Positions 24,928 through 34,598 are shown, counted from the stretch's first letter. The stretch is DNA of 64,000 nucleotides from Halomonas ramblicola (GCF_030409215.1 NZ_JAUFPL010000028.1:301630-365629); one strand, 5' to 3'. Numbers and translations: made by a program. The notes: generated by a model not told the origin, from the sequence alone.

Positions 24928-27900
24928 CAGGCCACCTCCTGGGCCGCGGTCGGCGGTGCGACGCGAATGTCCCGCCCCTCGGCCAGCGCACGGCTTACCA
25001 CCTCGGCATAGGCCTCGGGCACGACCTTGACCAGCCTTGCCAGGGTGGCGGGCCAGTCATCGAGCAGGGTCCGAGCGCGATGGCTGCCGGTGTAGGCATG
25101 GTGATTTTCCAGCAGGCGCCTCACCAGGGCGATGTCCCGCTCGTCTTCCACGGTTTCCAGCCCCACCCGCTCGGCATTGACCCGCTCGGCCAGGTCGCCC
25201 TGCTCGTCGAGCAGGTAGGCCTCGCCACCACTCATGCCGGCGGCGAAATTCTTGCCGCACGGGCCGAGAATCAACGCCACGCCGCCGGTCATGTACTCGC
25301 AACCGTGGTCGCCGACGCCCTCGACCACGGCGAGCGCCCCGGAATTGCGCACGCAGAAGCGCTCGCCGGCCAGACCGTTGATGTAGGCCTCGCCGCTGGT
25401 GGCACCGAACAGCGCGACATTGCCGATGATGACGTTGTCGGCGGCGACGTAGCCGGCCTCCGGCGGGGTGCGCACGCTGATCCGGCCGCCCGACAACCCC
25501 TTGCCGAGGTAGTCGTTGGCGTCGCCGGTCAGGTGCAGGCTGATGCCCCGGGCGACGAAGGCGCCGAAGCTCTGGCCGGCCGTTCCCTGCAGATGGATGC
25601 ACAGGGTATCGTCGGCCGGCATGGTCGGCGCATGGCGCTTGACCAGCGCCGACGACAGCAAGGTGCCGACGCTGCGATCGCGATTGCATACCCTGGCGTC
25701 GATACGCACCGGCTCGCCATGCTCGAGCGCCGGCCGGGCCTGGGCGATCAGGCGTTGATCGAGCTTGTCGTCGAGCCGATGGTTCTGCTCGCGTGTCTGG
25801 TAGGGGGTATCGGTCGATTCCACTCGGGCCAGCAACTCACCGGGATCCAGCCTGATGCCCCGAGGGTGCGCCACCTCCCGCGGGCGTAGCCGGTCGACGC
25901 GTCCCACCATCTCGCGGACCGACGCGAAGCCCAGCGTGGCCATGATCTCGCGCAGTTCCTCGGCGACGAAGCGCAGATAATTGATGATGTGCTCGGCCTC
26001 GCCATCGAAACGCTCACGTAGTCGTGGGTCCTGGGTCGCCACGCCCACCGAGCAGGTATTGCAGTGACACTTGCGCAGCAGCAGGCAACCGACCACGACC
26101 ATCGGCGCGGTGCCGAAGCCGAACTCCTCGGCCCCCAGTAGCGCGGCCATCGCCACGTCGCGGCCGGTCTTCATGCCGCCGTCGGTACGCACGGTGATGC
26201 GCGAACGCAGGTTGTTGGCCATCAGCACCCGATGGGTCTCGGCCAGCCCCAGCTCCCACGGTGTCCCGGTATGCTTGATCGAGGTCTTCTTGGCCGCCCC
26301 GGTACCGCCGGCGTCGCCGGAGATCAGCACCGCATCGGCCCGCGCCTTGGCGACGCCGGCGGCGATGGTGCCGACATTGGCCTTGGAGACCAGCTTGACG
26401 TGGATCTCGGCCTCGGGATTGGCGCACTTGAGATCGTGGATCAACTGGGCCAGGTCCTCGATCGAGTAGATATCGTGGTGCGGCGGCGGCGAGATCAGTC
26501 CGACCCCGGGCACCGTGAAGCGCACCTCGGCGATCGCCGCATCGACCTTGCCACCGGGCAACTCGCCACCCTCGCCCGGCTTGGCGCCCTGGGCCATCTT
26601 GATCTCGATCTGGCGGGCACTCGCCAGGTAGTGCGCGGTGACCCCGAAGCGCCCCGAGGCACACTGCTTCATCGAGTTCTCGGCCTCGGTACCGAAGCGC
26701 TCGACCTGTTCTCCGCCCTCGCCGCTGCCGGCCTTGCCGCCGATGCGATTCATGGCGATCGCCATGACTTCGTGGGCCTCCCGGGACAGGGCGCCGAATG
26801 ACATCGAGCCGGTGCCGAAACGCTTGAGAATCGCCTCGACCGGCTCGACCCGCTCGAGCGGAATCGAGCGCTGCGAATCGCTATCGAAGTCGAGCAGCCC
26901 GCGCAACGTCTGCAGACAGCGGCTCTGGTCGTTGGCGGCTTCGGCGAAACGCCGATAACTCTCGGCGTCGTTGTGCCGCGCCGCCTGCTGCAGATGGCCG
27001 ATGGTGCGGGGATTCCACTGGTGCCATTCACCGTCGCGCCGCCAGTAGAAGTCGCCACCCTGCAACAGTTGCAGGTTACCGGCGATACGGTCGCTGTAGG
27101 CGACGGCATGGGCCTGCTCGGTCTCGTCCTCGATGATGTCCATTCCGACGCCCGGAATGTGCACCGGGGTGCCGGCAAAACACTCATCGACCAGCGCTTG
27201 GTCCAGGCCGATGCACTCGAAGATCTGCGCGCCCTTGTAACTCTCCAGGCTGGAAATGCCCATCTTGGCCATGACCTTGAGCAGGCCGTCCTCGATGGCG
27301 AGACGATAGCCATGACGCGCCGCGGCGCTGCCCTCGACGCCAGTGAGTGCGCCCTCGGCGTGCAGATGCTCGAGGCTGCGGTAGGCCAGCCACGGATAAA
27401 TGGCATCGGCCCCATACCCTACCAGAGTGCAGTAGTGATGCACCGCATAGGGCTCGCCGCTGCACAGCACTAACGAGGCTCGGCTGCGTTTGCCGGCCCG
27501 AATCAGGCCATGGTGGACGGCACCGACCACCAGCAGCGCGGGCACGGCCACCCGCTGCGGTCCCACCCGATGGTCGTCGAGGACCAGGAGGGTGGCACCG
27601 GCATCGACGGCGGCTTCGGCAGCGCGACGCAGGCGTTCGATGACCGAGGCCATCCCCCGGCCCGGGGGATAGGTGGTATCGATCGTCCGTGCGCGCAGCC
27701 CGTCGCCATCGAGCCCGGCCAGGGTCGCAAATTCCCGGTCATCCAGGATCGGACTCTCGACCAGCAACTGGCGACAGTGCTCGGGCGTCTCGCCCAACAG
27801 ATTGCGCTGATGACCCAGGTGGGAGCGCAGCGAGGTGACCAGCGCCTCGCGCAGGTAGTCCAGCGGCGGGTTGGTGACCTGAGCGAAGAGCTGATGGAAG

Positions 27901-29462
27901 TAGGCGAATAGCGGCTTGCGCTGCGCCGACAGGGACGCCAGCGGGGTGTCGTTGCCCATCGCACCCAGTGGATCCTTGCCGGACTCGGCCATCGGCGCCA
28001 GCAGCACACGCAGGCCCTCGAGCGTGTAGCCGAAGGCACATTGATGGGCGGCGAGCCTGGCCGGATCGAGGGCATCGATGACGGGCTCGGCAGTTTCAGC
28101 GACCAGGTCGGCGAGCGTGAGCCGGTGCTGAGCCAGCCAGTCGGCATAGGGAGCGGCACCGGTCAGGCGCTGGAAAACCTCCGCCTCGGGCACGATGCGC
28201 CCCTCGCGGGTATCGGCGAAAAAGAGCTGGCCCGGGCGCAGCCGTCCCTGCATCACGATCTCGCCGAAGTCGGCGTCCAGGGTGCCGCTTTCGCTGGCCA
28301 TGATCAGTTTGTCGTCGCGGGTCAGGCAGTAGCGACAGGGGCGCAGGCCGTTACGGTCGATGACCGCGCCGACCGCATCGCCGTCCGAGGCCACGACCAG
28401 CGCCGGCCCATCCCACGGCTCCATGAGGGTGGAATGATAGTCATAGAAGGCGCGGCGTTCCGGGGCCATCGCCGGGTCCTTCTCCCAGGCCTCGGGAATC
28501 AGCATGCGCAATGCATGGGGCAGCGAGCGGCCACCGACCAGCAGCAGTTCCAGGACATGGTCGAAGTCGGCGGAATCGCTCTGGCCCTCTTCGGCAAGGA
28601 CCGGACGAATCCGCTCGATATCGGCACCGAAGCGTTCGCTTGCCAGAAGGGGTTCCCGTGCTCGCATCCAATTGACATTGCCGAGGAGCGTATTGAACTC
28701 GCCGTTGTGGACCAGGCTGCGATAGGGATGCGCCAACTCCCAGGCCCCCAGAGTGTTGGTAGAGAAACGCGAGTGCACCAGCACCAGCGCGCTTTCCACC
28801 CGTGAGTCGCTCAGGTCCGGGTAGTAGCTGGCCAGTTGGGCACAGGTCAGCAGGCCCTTGTAGACGATGCGTCGCCGGTCCAGGCTGCAAATGTAGAACA
28901 GGTTGGCCCCCTCGCCGCCCAGTTCCCGCTCGCGCACGCGATTCTGGATTTCGCAGCGCAGCACGTAGAGGCCAACATCAAATGCCACCGGCGACATGGC
29001 CTGCCGGGGGGCCACGAAGCACTGTTCGACGATGGGCTCGGAGGCCAAAGCGGTATGCCCCAGTCCCCGATGGTCGGTGGGCACACGGCGCCAGGCGAGC
29101 AGCCGATAGCCCAGCGTCTCGATGACCGACGTCATCAGCCGCTTGATGGCGGAGCGTTGCGCCTTGTCCCGGGGGAGGAAGAGCTGGCCGACGCCATAGC
29201 GGCCGGCACCGGGTAGGCCGGGGATGGCCGCGGCAAAAAAGCGGTGCGGCACCTGCAACAGCAGGCCGGCACCGTCACCGGTGTTTTCCTCGGCGCCCCG
29301 CGCCCCGCGATGATCGAGGTTGCACAGCATGCGCAGACCGTCTTCGATCAGCCCATGTGTCGCCTCGCCACGCATGTTGACCACCGCGCCAACGCCGCAG
29401 CTGGCGTAGCCGGCATGAGGGTCAAGGCGTGCCTTGCTGGATTTGCCTGCCGGGTATCGCAT
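24927..29462 (-). CDS. gltB: Glutamate synthase large subunit
   Basis: Alpha subunit of NADPH-GOGAT: glutamine + 2-oxoglutarate + NADPH to two glutamates, the assimilation step after glutamine synthetase. 1511 residues. A 21-residue propeptide precedes the nucleophile Cys22 (GYASCGVGAVVNMRGE), exposed by self-cleavage. The FMN-binding synthase domain includes VRTDGGMKTGRDVAMAALLGAEEFGFG, and the 3Fe-4S cysteines are in CLLLRKCHCNTC. The C-terminal GXGXG beta-helix is present. AAGGG lies 12 nt before the ATG. The urt operon (urea nitrogen) and gltBD together point to active ammonium assimilation. Confidence 0.97.
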   Translation of the reverse strand: MRYPAGKSSKARLDPHAGYASCGVGAVVNMRGEATHGLIEDGLRMLCNLDHRGARGAEENTGDGAGLLLQVPHRFFAAAIPGLPGAGRYGVGQLFLPRDKAQRSAIKRLMTSVIETLGYRLLAWRRVPTDHRGLGHTALASEPIVEQCFVAPRQAMSPVAFDVGLYVLRCEIQNRVRERELGGEGANLFYICSLDRRRIVYKGLLTCAQLASYYPDLSDSRVESALVLVHSRFSTNTLGAWELAHPYRSLVHNGEFNTLLGNVNWMRAREPLLASERFGADIERIRPVLAEEGQSDSADFDHVLELLLVGGRSLPHALRMLIPEAWEKDPAMAPERRAFYDYHSTLMEPWDGPALVVASDGDAVGAVIDRNGLRPCRYCLTRDDKLIMASESGTLDADFGEIVMQGRLRPGQLFFADTREGRIVPEAEVFQRLTGAAPYADWLAQHRLTLADLVAETAEPVIDALDPARLAAHQCAFGYTLEGLRVLLAPMAESGKDPLGAMGNDTPLASLSAQRKPLFAYFHQLFAQVTNPPLDYLREALVTSLRSHLGHQRNLLGETPEHCRQLLVESPILDDREFATLAGLDGDGLRARTIDTTYPPGRGMASVIERLRRAAEAAVDAGATLLVLDDHRVGPQRVAVPALLVVGAVHHGLIRAGKRSRASLVLCSGEPYAVHHYCTLVGYGADAIYPWLAYRSLEHLHAEGALTGVEGSAAARHGYRLAIEDGLLKVMAKMGISSLESYKGAQIFECIGLDQALVDECFAGTPVHIPGVGMDIIEDETEQAHAVAYSDRIAGNLQLLQGGDFYWRRDGEWHQWNPRTIGHLQQAARHNDAESYRRFAEAANDQSRCLQTLRGLLDFDSDSQRSIPLERVEPVEAILKRFGTGSMSFGALSREAHEVMAIAMNRIGGKAGSGEGGEQVERFGTEAENSMKQCASGRFGVTAHYLASARQIEIKMAQGAKPGEGGELPGGKVDAAIAEVRFTVPGVGLISPPPHHDIYSIEDLAQLIHDLKCANPEAEIHVKLVSKANVGTIAAGVAKARADAVLISGDAGGTGAAKKTSIKHTGTPWELGLAETHRVLMANNLRSRITVRTDGGMKTGRDVAMAALLGAEEFGFGTAPMVVVGCLLLRKCHCNTCSVGVATQDPRLRERFDGEAEHIINYLRFVAEELREIMATLGFASVREMVGRVDRLRPREVAHPRGIRLDPGELLARVESTDTPYQTREQNHRLDDKLDQRLIAQARPALEHGEPVRIDARVCNRDRSVGTLLSSALVKRHAPTMPADDTLCIHLQGTAGQSFGAFVARGISLHLTGDANDYLGKGLSGGRISVRTPPEAGYVAADNVIIGNVALFGATSGEAYINGLAGERFCVRNSGALAVVEGVGDHGCEYMTGGVALILGPCGKNFAAGMSGGEAYLLDEQGDLAERVNAERVGLETVEDERDIALVRRLLENHHAYTGSHRARTLLDDWPATLARLVKVVPEAYAEVVSRALAEGRDIRVAPPTAAQEVA

Positions 29463-29593
29463 GGATGTCGTTACCCTTGCCTGGTGGCACTCTCGCTCAT
29501 ACTAGGCCATATGGGGCCGGCACCGTCACAAACTCAGACGATAGCAGACGGCCCGAGACCGACTCGCGCGTGCCGGGGGTGAACGCGGCAGGT

Positions 29594-30220
29594 TCAATGG
29601 CGATGGCGGATGCGCCAATGCTGCAGGCCGATCATCAGCAGATGCACCGGCAGGTAGATCGCCACGGGCCAGAGCCCCATCAGCAGCACCAGATAGAGCA
29701 AGGGGGCCATCCAGTCCTGATGCTGCCCGAAGGGGCCGTGGACCCAGTTGATATTGCGCTCGGGATCCGTCAACAGGTAACTGAGCGGGATCACCAGCCA
29801 GGTGAGGCCGCTCTGCCACCACAGGGCCCGGCGATCATAGCCCAGCCGCCAGATCGCGAAGCCCGCCACCGGCGGCAGGATCAGGTGATAGAGCGACATC
29901 AGTCGGGTCAGCGGTGGCTGCTCGGGATCGAACATGTACTCGGTGCCGCCGATGGGATGAATGCCGGTCAGCCAGGCCGTGCCCACGTCCACGGCCCAGA
30001 GGCTGCCCACCAGGGCCACCGCCAGCCACTGCATGGAGAGCAGCAGGCGATGTTCCCGCCACAGGCCCACCAGGATCAGGAAGTTGGCCAGGTTGCACAG
30101 CCAGAAGTAGTTCTGCGGCCCCAGCAGCACCCAGTAGGTGGGCGCCCAGCCCAGGATCCAGGCGGTGAAGGCCAGTTTCAGCCCCAGTGGCAAGCGTGCA
30201 GGCGATCCGGTATCCGACAT
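29594..30220 (-). CDS. Conserved integral membrane protein of unknown function
   Basis: 208 residues with about six hydrophobic segments (near residues 13-28, 38-55, 64-84, 110-127, 138-152 and 172-196) and charged tails. It contains IHPIGGTEYMFDPEQPPLTRLMSLYHLILPP in a loop and ends HWRIRHRH. No catalytic motif was recognised. A strong GAGGAGGAGGA precedes the ATG. It follows phhR by 37 nt on the same strand and precedes gltB by 131 nt, so it may be cotranscribed with phhR. Confidence 0.7.
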   Translation of the reverse strand: MSDTGSPARLPLGLKLAFTAWILGWAPTYWVLLGPQNYFWLCNLANFLILVGLWREHRLLLSMQWLAVALVGSLWAVDVGTAWLTGIHPIGGTEYMFDPEQPPLTRLMSLYHLILPPVAGFAIWRLGYDRRALWWQSGLTWLVIPLSYLLTDPERNINWVHGPFGQHQDWMAPLLYLVLLMGLWPVAIYLPVHLLMIGLQHWRIRHRH

Positions 30221-30257
30221 TCCTCCTCCTCATGGTGGGCTTATTCCGCCACCCGCC

Positions 30258-31826
30258 TCATGCTTCACTCCCTTCCCCGCCGATACCATGGCGCTTGAGC
30301 TTGTTGGCGATGGTGGTGTGGGAGACGCCGAGCCGCTTGGCCAGTTGCCGGCTCGAGGGGTGACGCGGATAGAGGGTGGCCAGCACCCGCTGCTCCACCG
30401 CGCCCATGATCTCGGCCAGGGTCCCCTCCAGGTCGAGGCCGGCGAGCTCCGCGGCCTCCCCCACGTCGGGCAGGCGCAAATGGGCCGGCTCGAGGCGCTC
30501 GCCCTCGCACAGCGATACCGCCTGGAAGAGCACGTTCTCCAACTGGCGTACGTTACCGGGCCAGGGATAGGCGGTGAGCCGCGCCAGCGCCGCCGGCGAG
30601 AGGGTCGGTACGGTGCAACCGATCTGGCGGGCGGCGCGGTCGAGGAAGTGCTCGGCGAGCGCCGGAATGCCGTCGCGGCACTCGCGCAGCGGCGGCACGG
30701 TGAGCGACAGCACATTGAGGCGGTGATAGAGGTCCTGGCGGAAGCGCCCCTCGGCGCACAGCCGCGGCAGGTCCTGCTGGGTGGCGCAGATCACCCGCAC
30801 GTCGAGCCAGGTCTCCTCGTCGCTGCCCACCCGACGGAAGCCACCGTCCTGCAGGAAACGCAGCAGCTTGACCTGCAGCCGCGGGCTCATCTCCCCCACC
30901 TCGTCGAGGAAGATGGTGCCGCCGGCGGTGAGTTCCAGCAGGCCCAGCTTGCCCTCGGGCCGCGCCCCCTCGAAGGCCCCCGGGGCGTAGCCGAACAGTT
31001 CGGTCTCGGCCATGGACTCCGGCAGGCCGGCACAGTTGAGCGCCATGAAGGGCGCCTGCCCCCGGGCGCTGGCCAGGTGGCAGGCCCGCGCCAGCAGCTC
31101 CTTGCCGGTACCGGTCTCGCCCTGGATCAGCAGCGGGGCGTCCAGCGGCGCCATGCGCCGCGCCTCCCGGGTCAACGCCTCGAGCTTGGGGCTGGCCTGG
31201 AAGATCGCCTCGAAACCGCGCAGTTCCTGGCGCTGCACCTGGTAGATGCGCGCCCCGATGCGCTCGGCCCGGTGCAGGGTCACCACCGCCCCGGCCAGCG
31301 ACGCCACGTCGTCGTGATGCTCGCGGTGCAGCGGAGCGATATCGGCCAGGAAGGTGGTGTCGCGCAGCTTGACGCGCAGGCCGTTGACCCGGGCGTTGTT
31401 GCGCCGGATCAGCTCCGGCAGGTCCAGGTCATGCAGGTAACGGTCCAGCGACAGCCCCGGCACCTCGTCGATGCGCACCCCGAGCAGCTGCCCCGCGGCA
31501 CGGTTGGCGGCGACGATATGGCCCTCCATGTCGATGGACATCACCGGGTCGGAGAGCGACGAGAGCAGCGCGTCCAGCTCCAGGTGGCGCCGCTCGCTGG
31601 GCATCAGGCTGACCCGGCGCACGCCGAAGACCCCGGGCACCGCCTCCAGTTCCGGCTTGAGGGTGGCGAGCTGGGCATGGAGCAGATGGGGCACGTGCAG
31701 GTAGATGGCGTTGCCGTGCTCGCCCCCCACCTCGCCGCGGGCCACGTTGAGGCCGTAGTCGGCGAAGTGGGCGACGATGTCGCGCAGGATGCCCACCCGG
31801 TTCTGGCAGTGAAACCTCAGACGCAT
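30258..31826 (-). CDS. phhR: TyrR/PhhR-type aromatic amino acid regulator
   Basis: Transcriptional regulator of aromatic amino acid catabolism, 522 residues. Order: ACT domain (1-70, MRLRFHCQNRVGILRDIVAH), PAS (about 82-150), AAA+ (about 205-440; Walker A GETGTGKE 236-243, Walker B TIFLDEVGE near 304) and a C-terminal Fis-type HTH (SRQLAKRLGVSHTTIANKLKRHGI). The sigma-54-contact motif GAFTGA is GAFEGA (283-288), as expected for TyrR-like proteins that act at sigma-70 promoters. It is divergent from phhABC, with two TyrR-like boxes in the shared 261-bp region. Confidence 0.92.
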   Translation of the reverse strand: MRLRFHCQNRVGILRDIVAHFADYGLNVARGEVGGEHGNAIYLHVPHLLHAQLATLKPELEAVPGVFGVRRVSLMPSERRHLELDALLSSLSDPVMSIDMEGHIVAANRAAGQLLGVRIDEVPGLSLDRYLHDLDLPELIRRNNARVNGLRVKLRDTTFLADIAPLHREHHDDVASLAGAVVTLHRAERIGARIYQVQRQELRGFEAIFQASPKLEALTREARRMAPLDAPLLIQGETGTGKELLARACHLASARGQAPFMALNCAGLPESMAETELFGYAPGAFEGARPEGKLGLLELTAGGTIFLDEVGEMSPRLQVKLLRFLQDGGFRRVGSDEETWLDVRVICATQQDLPRLCAEGRFRQDLYHRLNVLSLTVPPLRECRDGIPALAEHFLDRAARQIGCTVPTLSPAALARLTAYPWPGNVRQLENVLFQAVSLCEGERLEPAHLRLPDVGEAAELAGLDLEGTLAEIMGAVEQRVLATLYPRHPSSRQLAKRLGVSHTTIANKLKRHGIGGEGSEA

Positions 31827-31878
31827 CTCGGGGTCGGCTCCTCATGAAGCAAAAGGCGTCACGCTGATGTGACTCCAG

Positions 31879-31896
31879 TGTCAAGATAACGTGACA
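31879..31896. promoter_or_regulatory. TyrR/PhhR-like box 1, phhR/phhA intergenic
   Basis: TGTCA-AGATAACG-TGACA is a perfect 5-bp inverted repeat with the TyrR overall length of 18 bp (TGTAAA-N6-TTTACA). It lies 53 bp upstream of phhR and about 190 bp upstream of phhA, consistent with autoregulation and activation at a distance. Confidence 0.5.
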
Positions 31897-31962
31897 GCCG
31901 CGTCGGCTCCACCCCCCATGGCCCGGCCCCATGCCGCCCGGATCCGCCTCCTGCGCCACGAC

Positions 31963-31980
31963 CGTCAAGTTAGCCTTACA
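31963..31980. promoter_or_regulatory. TyrR/PhhR-like box 2, upstream of phhA
   Basis: CGTCAA-GTTAGC-CTTACA matches the TyrR box at 9 of 12 positions. It is 84 bp (eight turns) centre-to-centre from box 1 and 107 bp upstream of the phhA ATG. The same CTTACA half occurs in the two hpd boxes. Confidence 0.5.
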
Positions 31981-32087
31981 GCGGCACGCTTCGGCCCGGC
32001 CGCGGCGACTCGCCCCTCCGCCTTCCTCCGCCGTCACCTAGACTTCAATAAATAGCCCAACTAGCCCAGCGACACGGAGGAGAACCC

Positions 32088-32921
32088 ATGAAGGTCCCCA
32101 CCTCCCCCCTGAGCGACCAGGTCAGCAAGACCGGCTATCGCGCCCGGCTGCCCGACGCCCGGGGGCATATCGCCTACGGCGACACCGAGAACGCCACCTG
32201 GCAGACCCTGATACGCCGTCAGCTACCGATGATCGAGGGTCGCGTCTGCCAGGCCTATCTGGACGGCCTGGAGCGCCTGGCGCTGCCCGAGGATCGCATC
32301 CCCCAGCTCGGCGAGATCGATCGGGTACTGGAGGCCACCAGCGGCTGGCGCACCGCCCAGGTGCCGGCGCTGATCCCCTTCGACACCTTCTTCGAGCTGC
32401 TGGCCAGCCGCCGCTTTCCTGTGGCCACCTTCATCCGCAGCCCCGAGGAGCTGGACTACCTCAAGGAGCCGGACATCTTCCACGAGCTCTTCGGCCACTG
32501 CCCGATGCTCACTGACCCCTCTTTCGCCGAGTTCACCGCCACCTACGGCCGCCTGGGCAAGGCGGCCACGCACAAGGAGCGGGTCTACCTGGCACGGCTC
32601 TACTGGTTGACCGTGGAATTCGGCCTGGTGGACACCCCCGCGGGACGGCGCATCTACGGCGGCGGCATCATCTCCTCGCCGAAGGAGACCCTGCATGCCC
32701 TCTCCGAGGTCCCGGAGCACCTGCCCTTCGACCCGGTGGAAGCGATGCGCACCCCCTACCGCATCGACATCCTGCAGCCGCTCTACTATGTGCTTGACGA
32801 CCTCGCCACCCTGCACGACCTTTCCCGTCAGGACATCATGGGCCTGGTACACCGGGCCATGGCGCTCGGGCTCCATGCGCCGCGTTTCGAGCCGGCCGCA
32901 CAGAAGGCCGGGGCGAGTTGA
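32088..32921 (+). CDS. phhA: Phenylalanine 4-hydroxylase
   Basis: Pterin-dependent non-heme iron enzyme converting phenylalanine to tyrosine; cytoplasmic, 277 residues, the compact bacterial form. The iron triad is visible: His132 and His137 in DIFHELFGHCPML, and Glu177 in LYWLTVEFGLV. SSPKETLHALSEVP is typical of the C-terminal part. ATG follows CACGGAGGAGAACCC. It is first gene of phhABC and activated presumably by PhhR through the upstream boxes. Confidence 0.97.
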   Translation: MKVPTSPLSDQVSKTGYRARLPDARGHIAYGDTENATWQTLIRRQLPMIEGRVCQAYLDGLERLALPEDRIPQLGEIDRVLEATSGWRTAQVPALIPFDTFFELLASRRFPVATFIRSPEELDYLKEPDIFHELFGHCPMLTDPSFAEFTATYGRLGKAATHKERVYLARLYWLTVEFGLVDTPAGRRIYGGGIISSPKETLHALSEVPEHLPFDPVEAMRTPYRIDILQPLYYVLDDLATLHDLSRQDIMGLVHRAMALGLHAPRFEPAAQKAGAS

Positions 32922-32969
32922 CGCCCTGTCGGGCGCCGCCCATTCCTGAACCAACATGGAGGAGGACAA

Positions 32970-33308
32970 ATGAGCCAACTGTCACAACAGCAGTGCGAGG
33001 CCTGCCGTAGCGACTCCCCCAGGCTCACCGACGAGCAGATCGCGGAGTACCGCCGAGAGGTGCCCGAGTGGCAGATCGTCGAGCGCGATGGCATCATGCA
33101 ACTGGAGCGGGTCTTCACCTTCCCCGACTTTCGACAGGCGCTGACCTTCACCGACCGCGTCGGCGAACTCGCCGAGGAAGCGGACCACCATCCGGCCCTG
33201 CTGACCGAATGGGGCAAGGTCACCGTGACCTGGTGGTCGCACAAGATCAAGGGCCTGCACAGCAACGACTTCATTCTTGCCGCCAGAACCGACGAGGTAG
33301 CGAAATAA
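32970..33308 (+). CDS. phhB: Pterin-4a-carbinolamine dehydratase
   Basis: Regenerates the tetrahydropterin cofactor of PhhA by dehydrating 4a-hydroxytetrahydropterin. 112 residues. The PCD signature [23 protein letters not shown] (His-His at about 73-74) is intact. An AGGAGGACAA ribosome-binding site precedes the start; 48 nt after phhA. Its TAA stop is followed at once by the phhC ATG. Confidence 0.95.
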   Translation: MSQLSQQQCEACRSDSPRLTDEQIAEYRREVPEWQIVERDGIMQLERVFTFPDFRQALTFTDRVGELAEEADHHPALLTEWGKVTVTWWSHKIKGLHSNDFILAARTDEVAK

Positions 33309-34496
33309 ATGTTCGAACACATTGAGCGGGTGCCCGGGGATGCCATCCTCGGCCTGATCGAGGCCTTCAAGAAGGACACCAATCCCCAGAAGGTCGATCT
33401 CGGCGTCGGCGTCTACAAGGACGCCCAGGGCAACACCCCGGTGATGCGCGCCGTCAAGGAGGCCGAGGCCCTGCTGCTCAAGAACGAGACCACCAAGACC
33501 TACATCGGCTCCCACGGGGCGCCGGAGTACGGCCAGGTGATCCTGCCGATGGTGCTGGGCGAGGGCTCGCCGATCCTCGAGGCGCGCCGCGCCAGCGCCA
33601 CCCAGTCCCCGGGCGGCACCGGCGCCCTGCGCCTGGCGGCCGACTTCATCACCAGGAAGTTGCCCGGCAAGGGCATCTGGGTCAGCGACCCGACCTGGCC
33701 GAACCACCACGGCATCTTCACCGCCGCCGGCATCGAGCTGCACAAGTACCCCTACGTGGACGCCGAGAACCGCCTCGACTTCGACGGCATGCTCGCGGCG
33801 CTGAAGCAGATCCCCGAGGGCGACGTGGTGGTGCTGCATGCCTGCTGCCACAACCCCACCGGCTTCGACCTGAACCGCGAGCAGTGGCAACGGGTACTGG
33901 GCGTGATCCAGGAGCGCCAGCTGCTGCCGCTGGTGGACTTCGCCTACCAGGGCTTCGGCGAGGGCCTGGACGAGGACGCCTACGGGGTGCGCCTGCTGGC
34001 CGAGAACCTCGACGAGGTGATCATCACCAGCTCCTGCTCCAAGAACTTCGGCATCTACTGCGAGCGCACCGGCTGCCTGATCCTGGTTGCCAAGGACGCC
34101 GAGCAGATGGAGAACGTGCGCTCCCAGATCGCCATCGTCGCCCGGGAGAACTACTCCAACCCGCCGGCCCACGGCGGCGCCATCGTCAGCGAGATCCTGC
34201 GCTCCGCCGAGCTCGCCGCCGTGTGGCGCGACGAACTCACCGAGATGCGCGACCGCATCAACACCCTGCGCCGCGACTTCGTCGAGGCCCTGGAACCCTA
34301 TGGCCTCGACCAGAAGTATCACTGCGTGGCCGAGCAGCGCGGCATGTTCTCCTACACCGGCCTGACTCCCGACCAGGTCGACCGCCTGCGCGACGAGTTC
34401 GGCATCTACATGGTGCGTTCCGGCCGCGCCAACGTAGCCGGCTTCTCCCAGGAGAACCTGTCCTACCTGGCCAAGGCCATCGCCGCGGTCAACTGA
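33309..34496 (+). CDS. phhC: Aromatic amino acid aminotransferase
   Basis: PLP enzyme of aminotransferase class I, 395 residues, converting tyrosine to 4-hydroxyphenylpyruvate, which Hpd uses. The PLP lysine is Lys245 in SSCSKNFGIYCERTG; HACCHNPTGFDL and VDFAYQGFGEG are the usual PLP-contact segments. The start directly abuts the phhB stop (TAAATG). A strong terminator follows 25 nt after its stop, ending the phhABC operon. Aspartate is a possible second substrate, as in the TyrB/AspC group. Confidence 0.93.
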   Translation: MFEHIERVPGDAILGLIEAFKKDTNPQKVDLGVGVYKDAQGNTPVMRAVKEAEALLLKNETTKTYIGSHGAPEYGQVILPMVLGEGSPILEARRASATQSPGGTGALRLAADFITRKLPGKGIWVSDPTWPNHHGIFTAAGIELHKYPYVDAENRLDFDGMLAALKQIPEGDVVVLHACCHNPTGFDLNREQWQRVLGVIQERQLLPLVDFAYQGFGEGLDEDAYGVRLLAENLDEVIITSSCSKNFGIYCERTGCLILVAKDAEQMENVRSQIAIVARENYSNPPAHGGAIVSEILRSAELAAVWRDELTEMRDRINTLRRDFVEALEPYGLDQKYHCVAEQRGMFSYTGLTPDQVDRLRDEFGIYMVRSGRANVAGFSQENLSYLAKAIAAVN

Positions 34497-34521
34497 GCGC
34501 GGGCCCACAGCCACAGCGCAT

Positions 34522-34554
34522 GACGCCCGGGCCTTGCCCGGGCGTCCGCTTTTT
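34522..34554 (+). terminator. Rho-independent terminator of phhABC
   Basis: Perfect 11-bp stem GACGCCCGGGC/GCCCGGGCGTC with a CTT loop, then CGC and five T residues. Located 25 bp after the phhC stop. Confidence 0.9.
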
Positions 34555-34566
34555 GCCTCCCCGCTA

Positions 34567-34598
34567 CGACTCGCCCCGCCGATCGGCGGGGCGAGTCG
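34567..34598. repeat. 32-bp perfect palindrome
   Basis: A perfect inverted repeat with no spacer, built on CGACTCGCCCCGCCGA and its reverse complement. It lies 12 bp past the phhC terminator and 31 bp before the end of the convergent Nudix/ThiE gene. There is no T run on either strand. It may help to stop transcription from the minus-strand gene, or may be a protein site; neither is shown. Confidence 0.75.
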
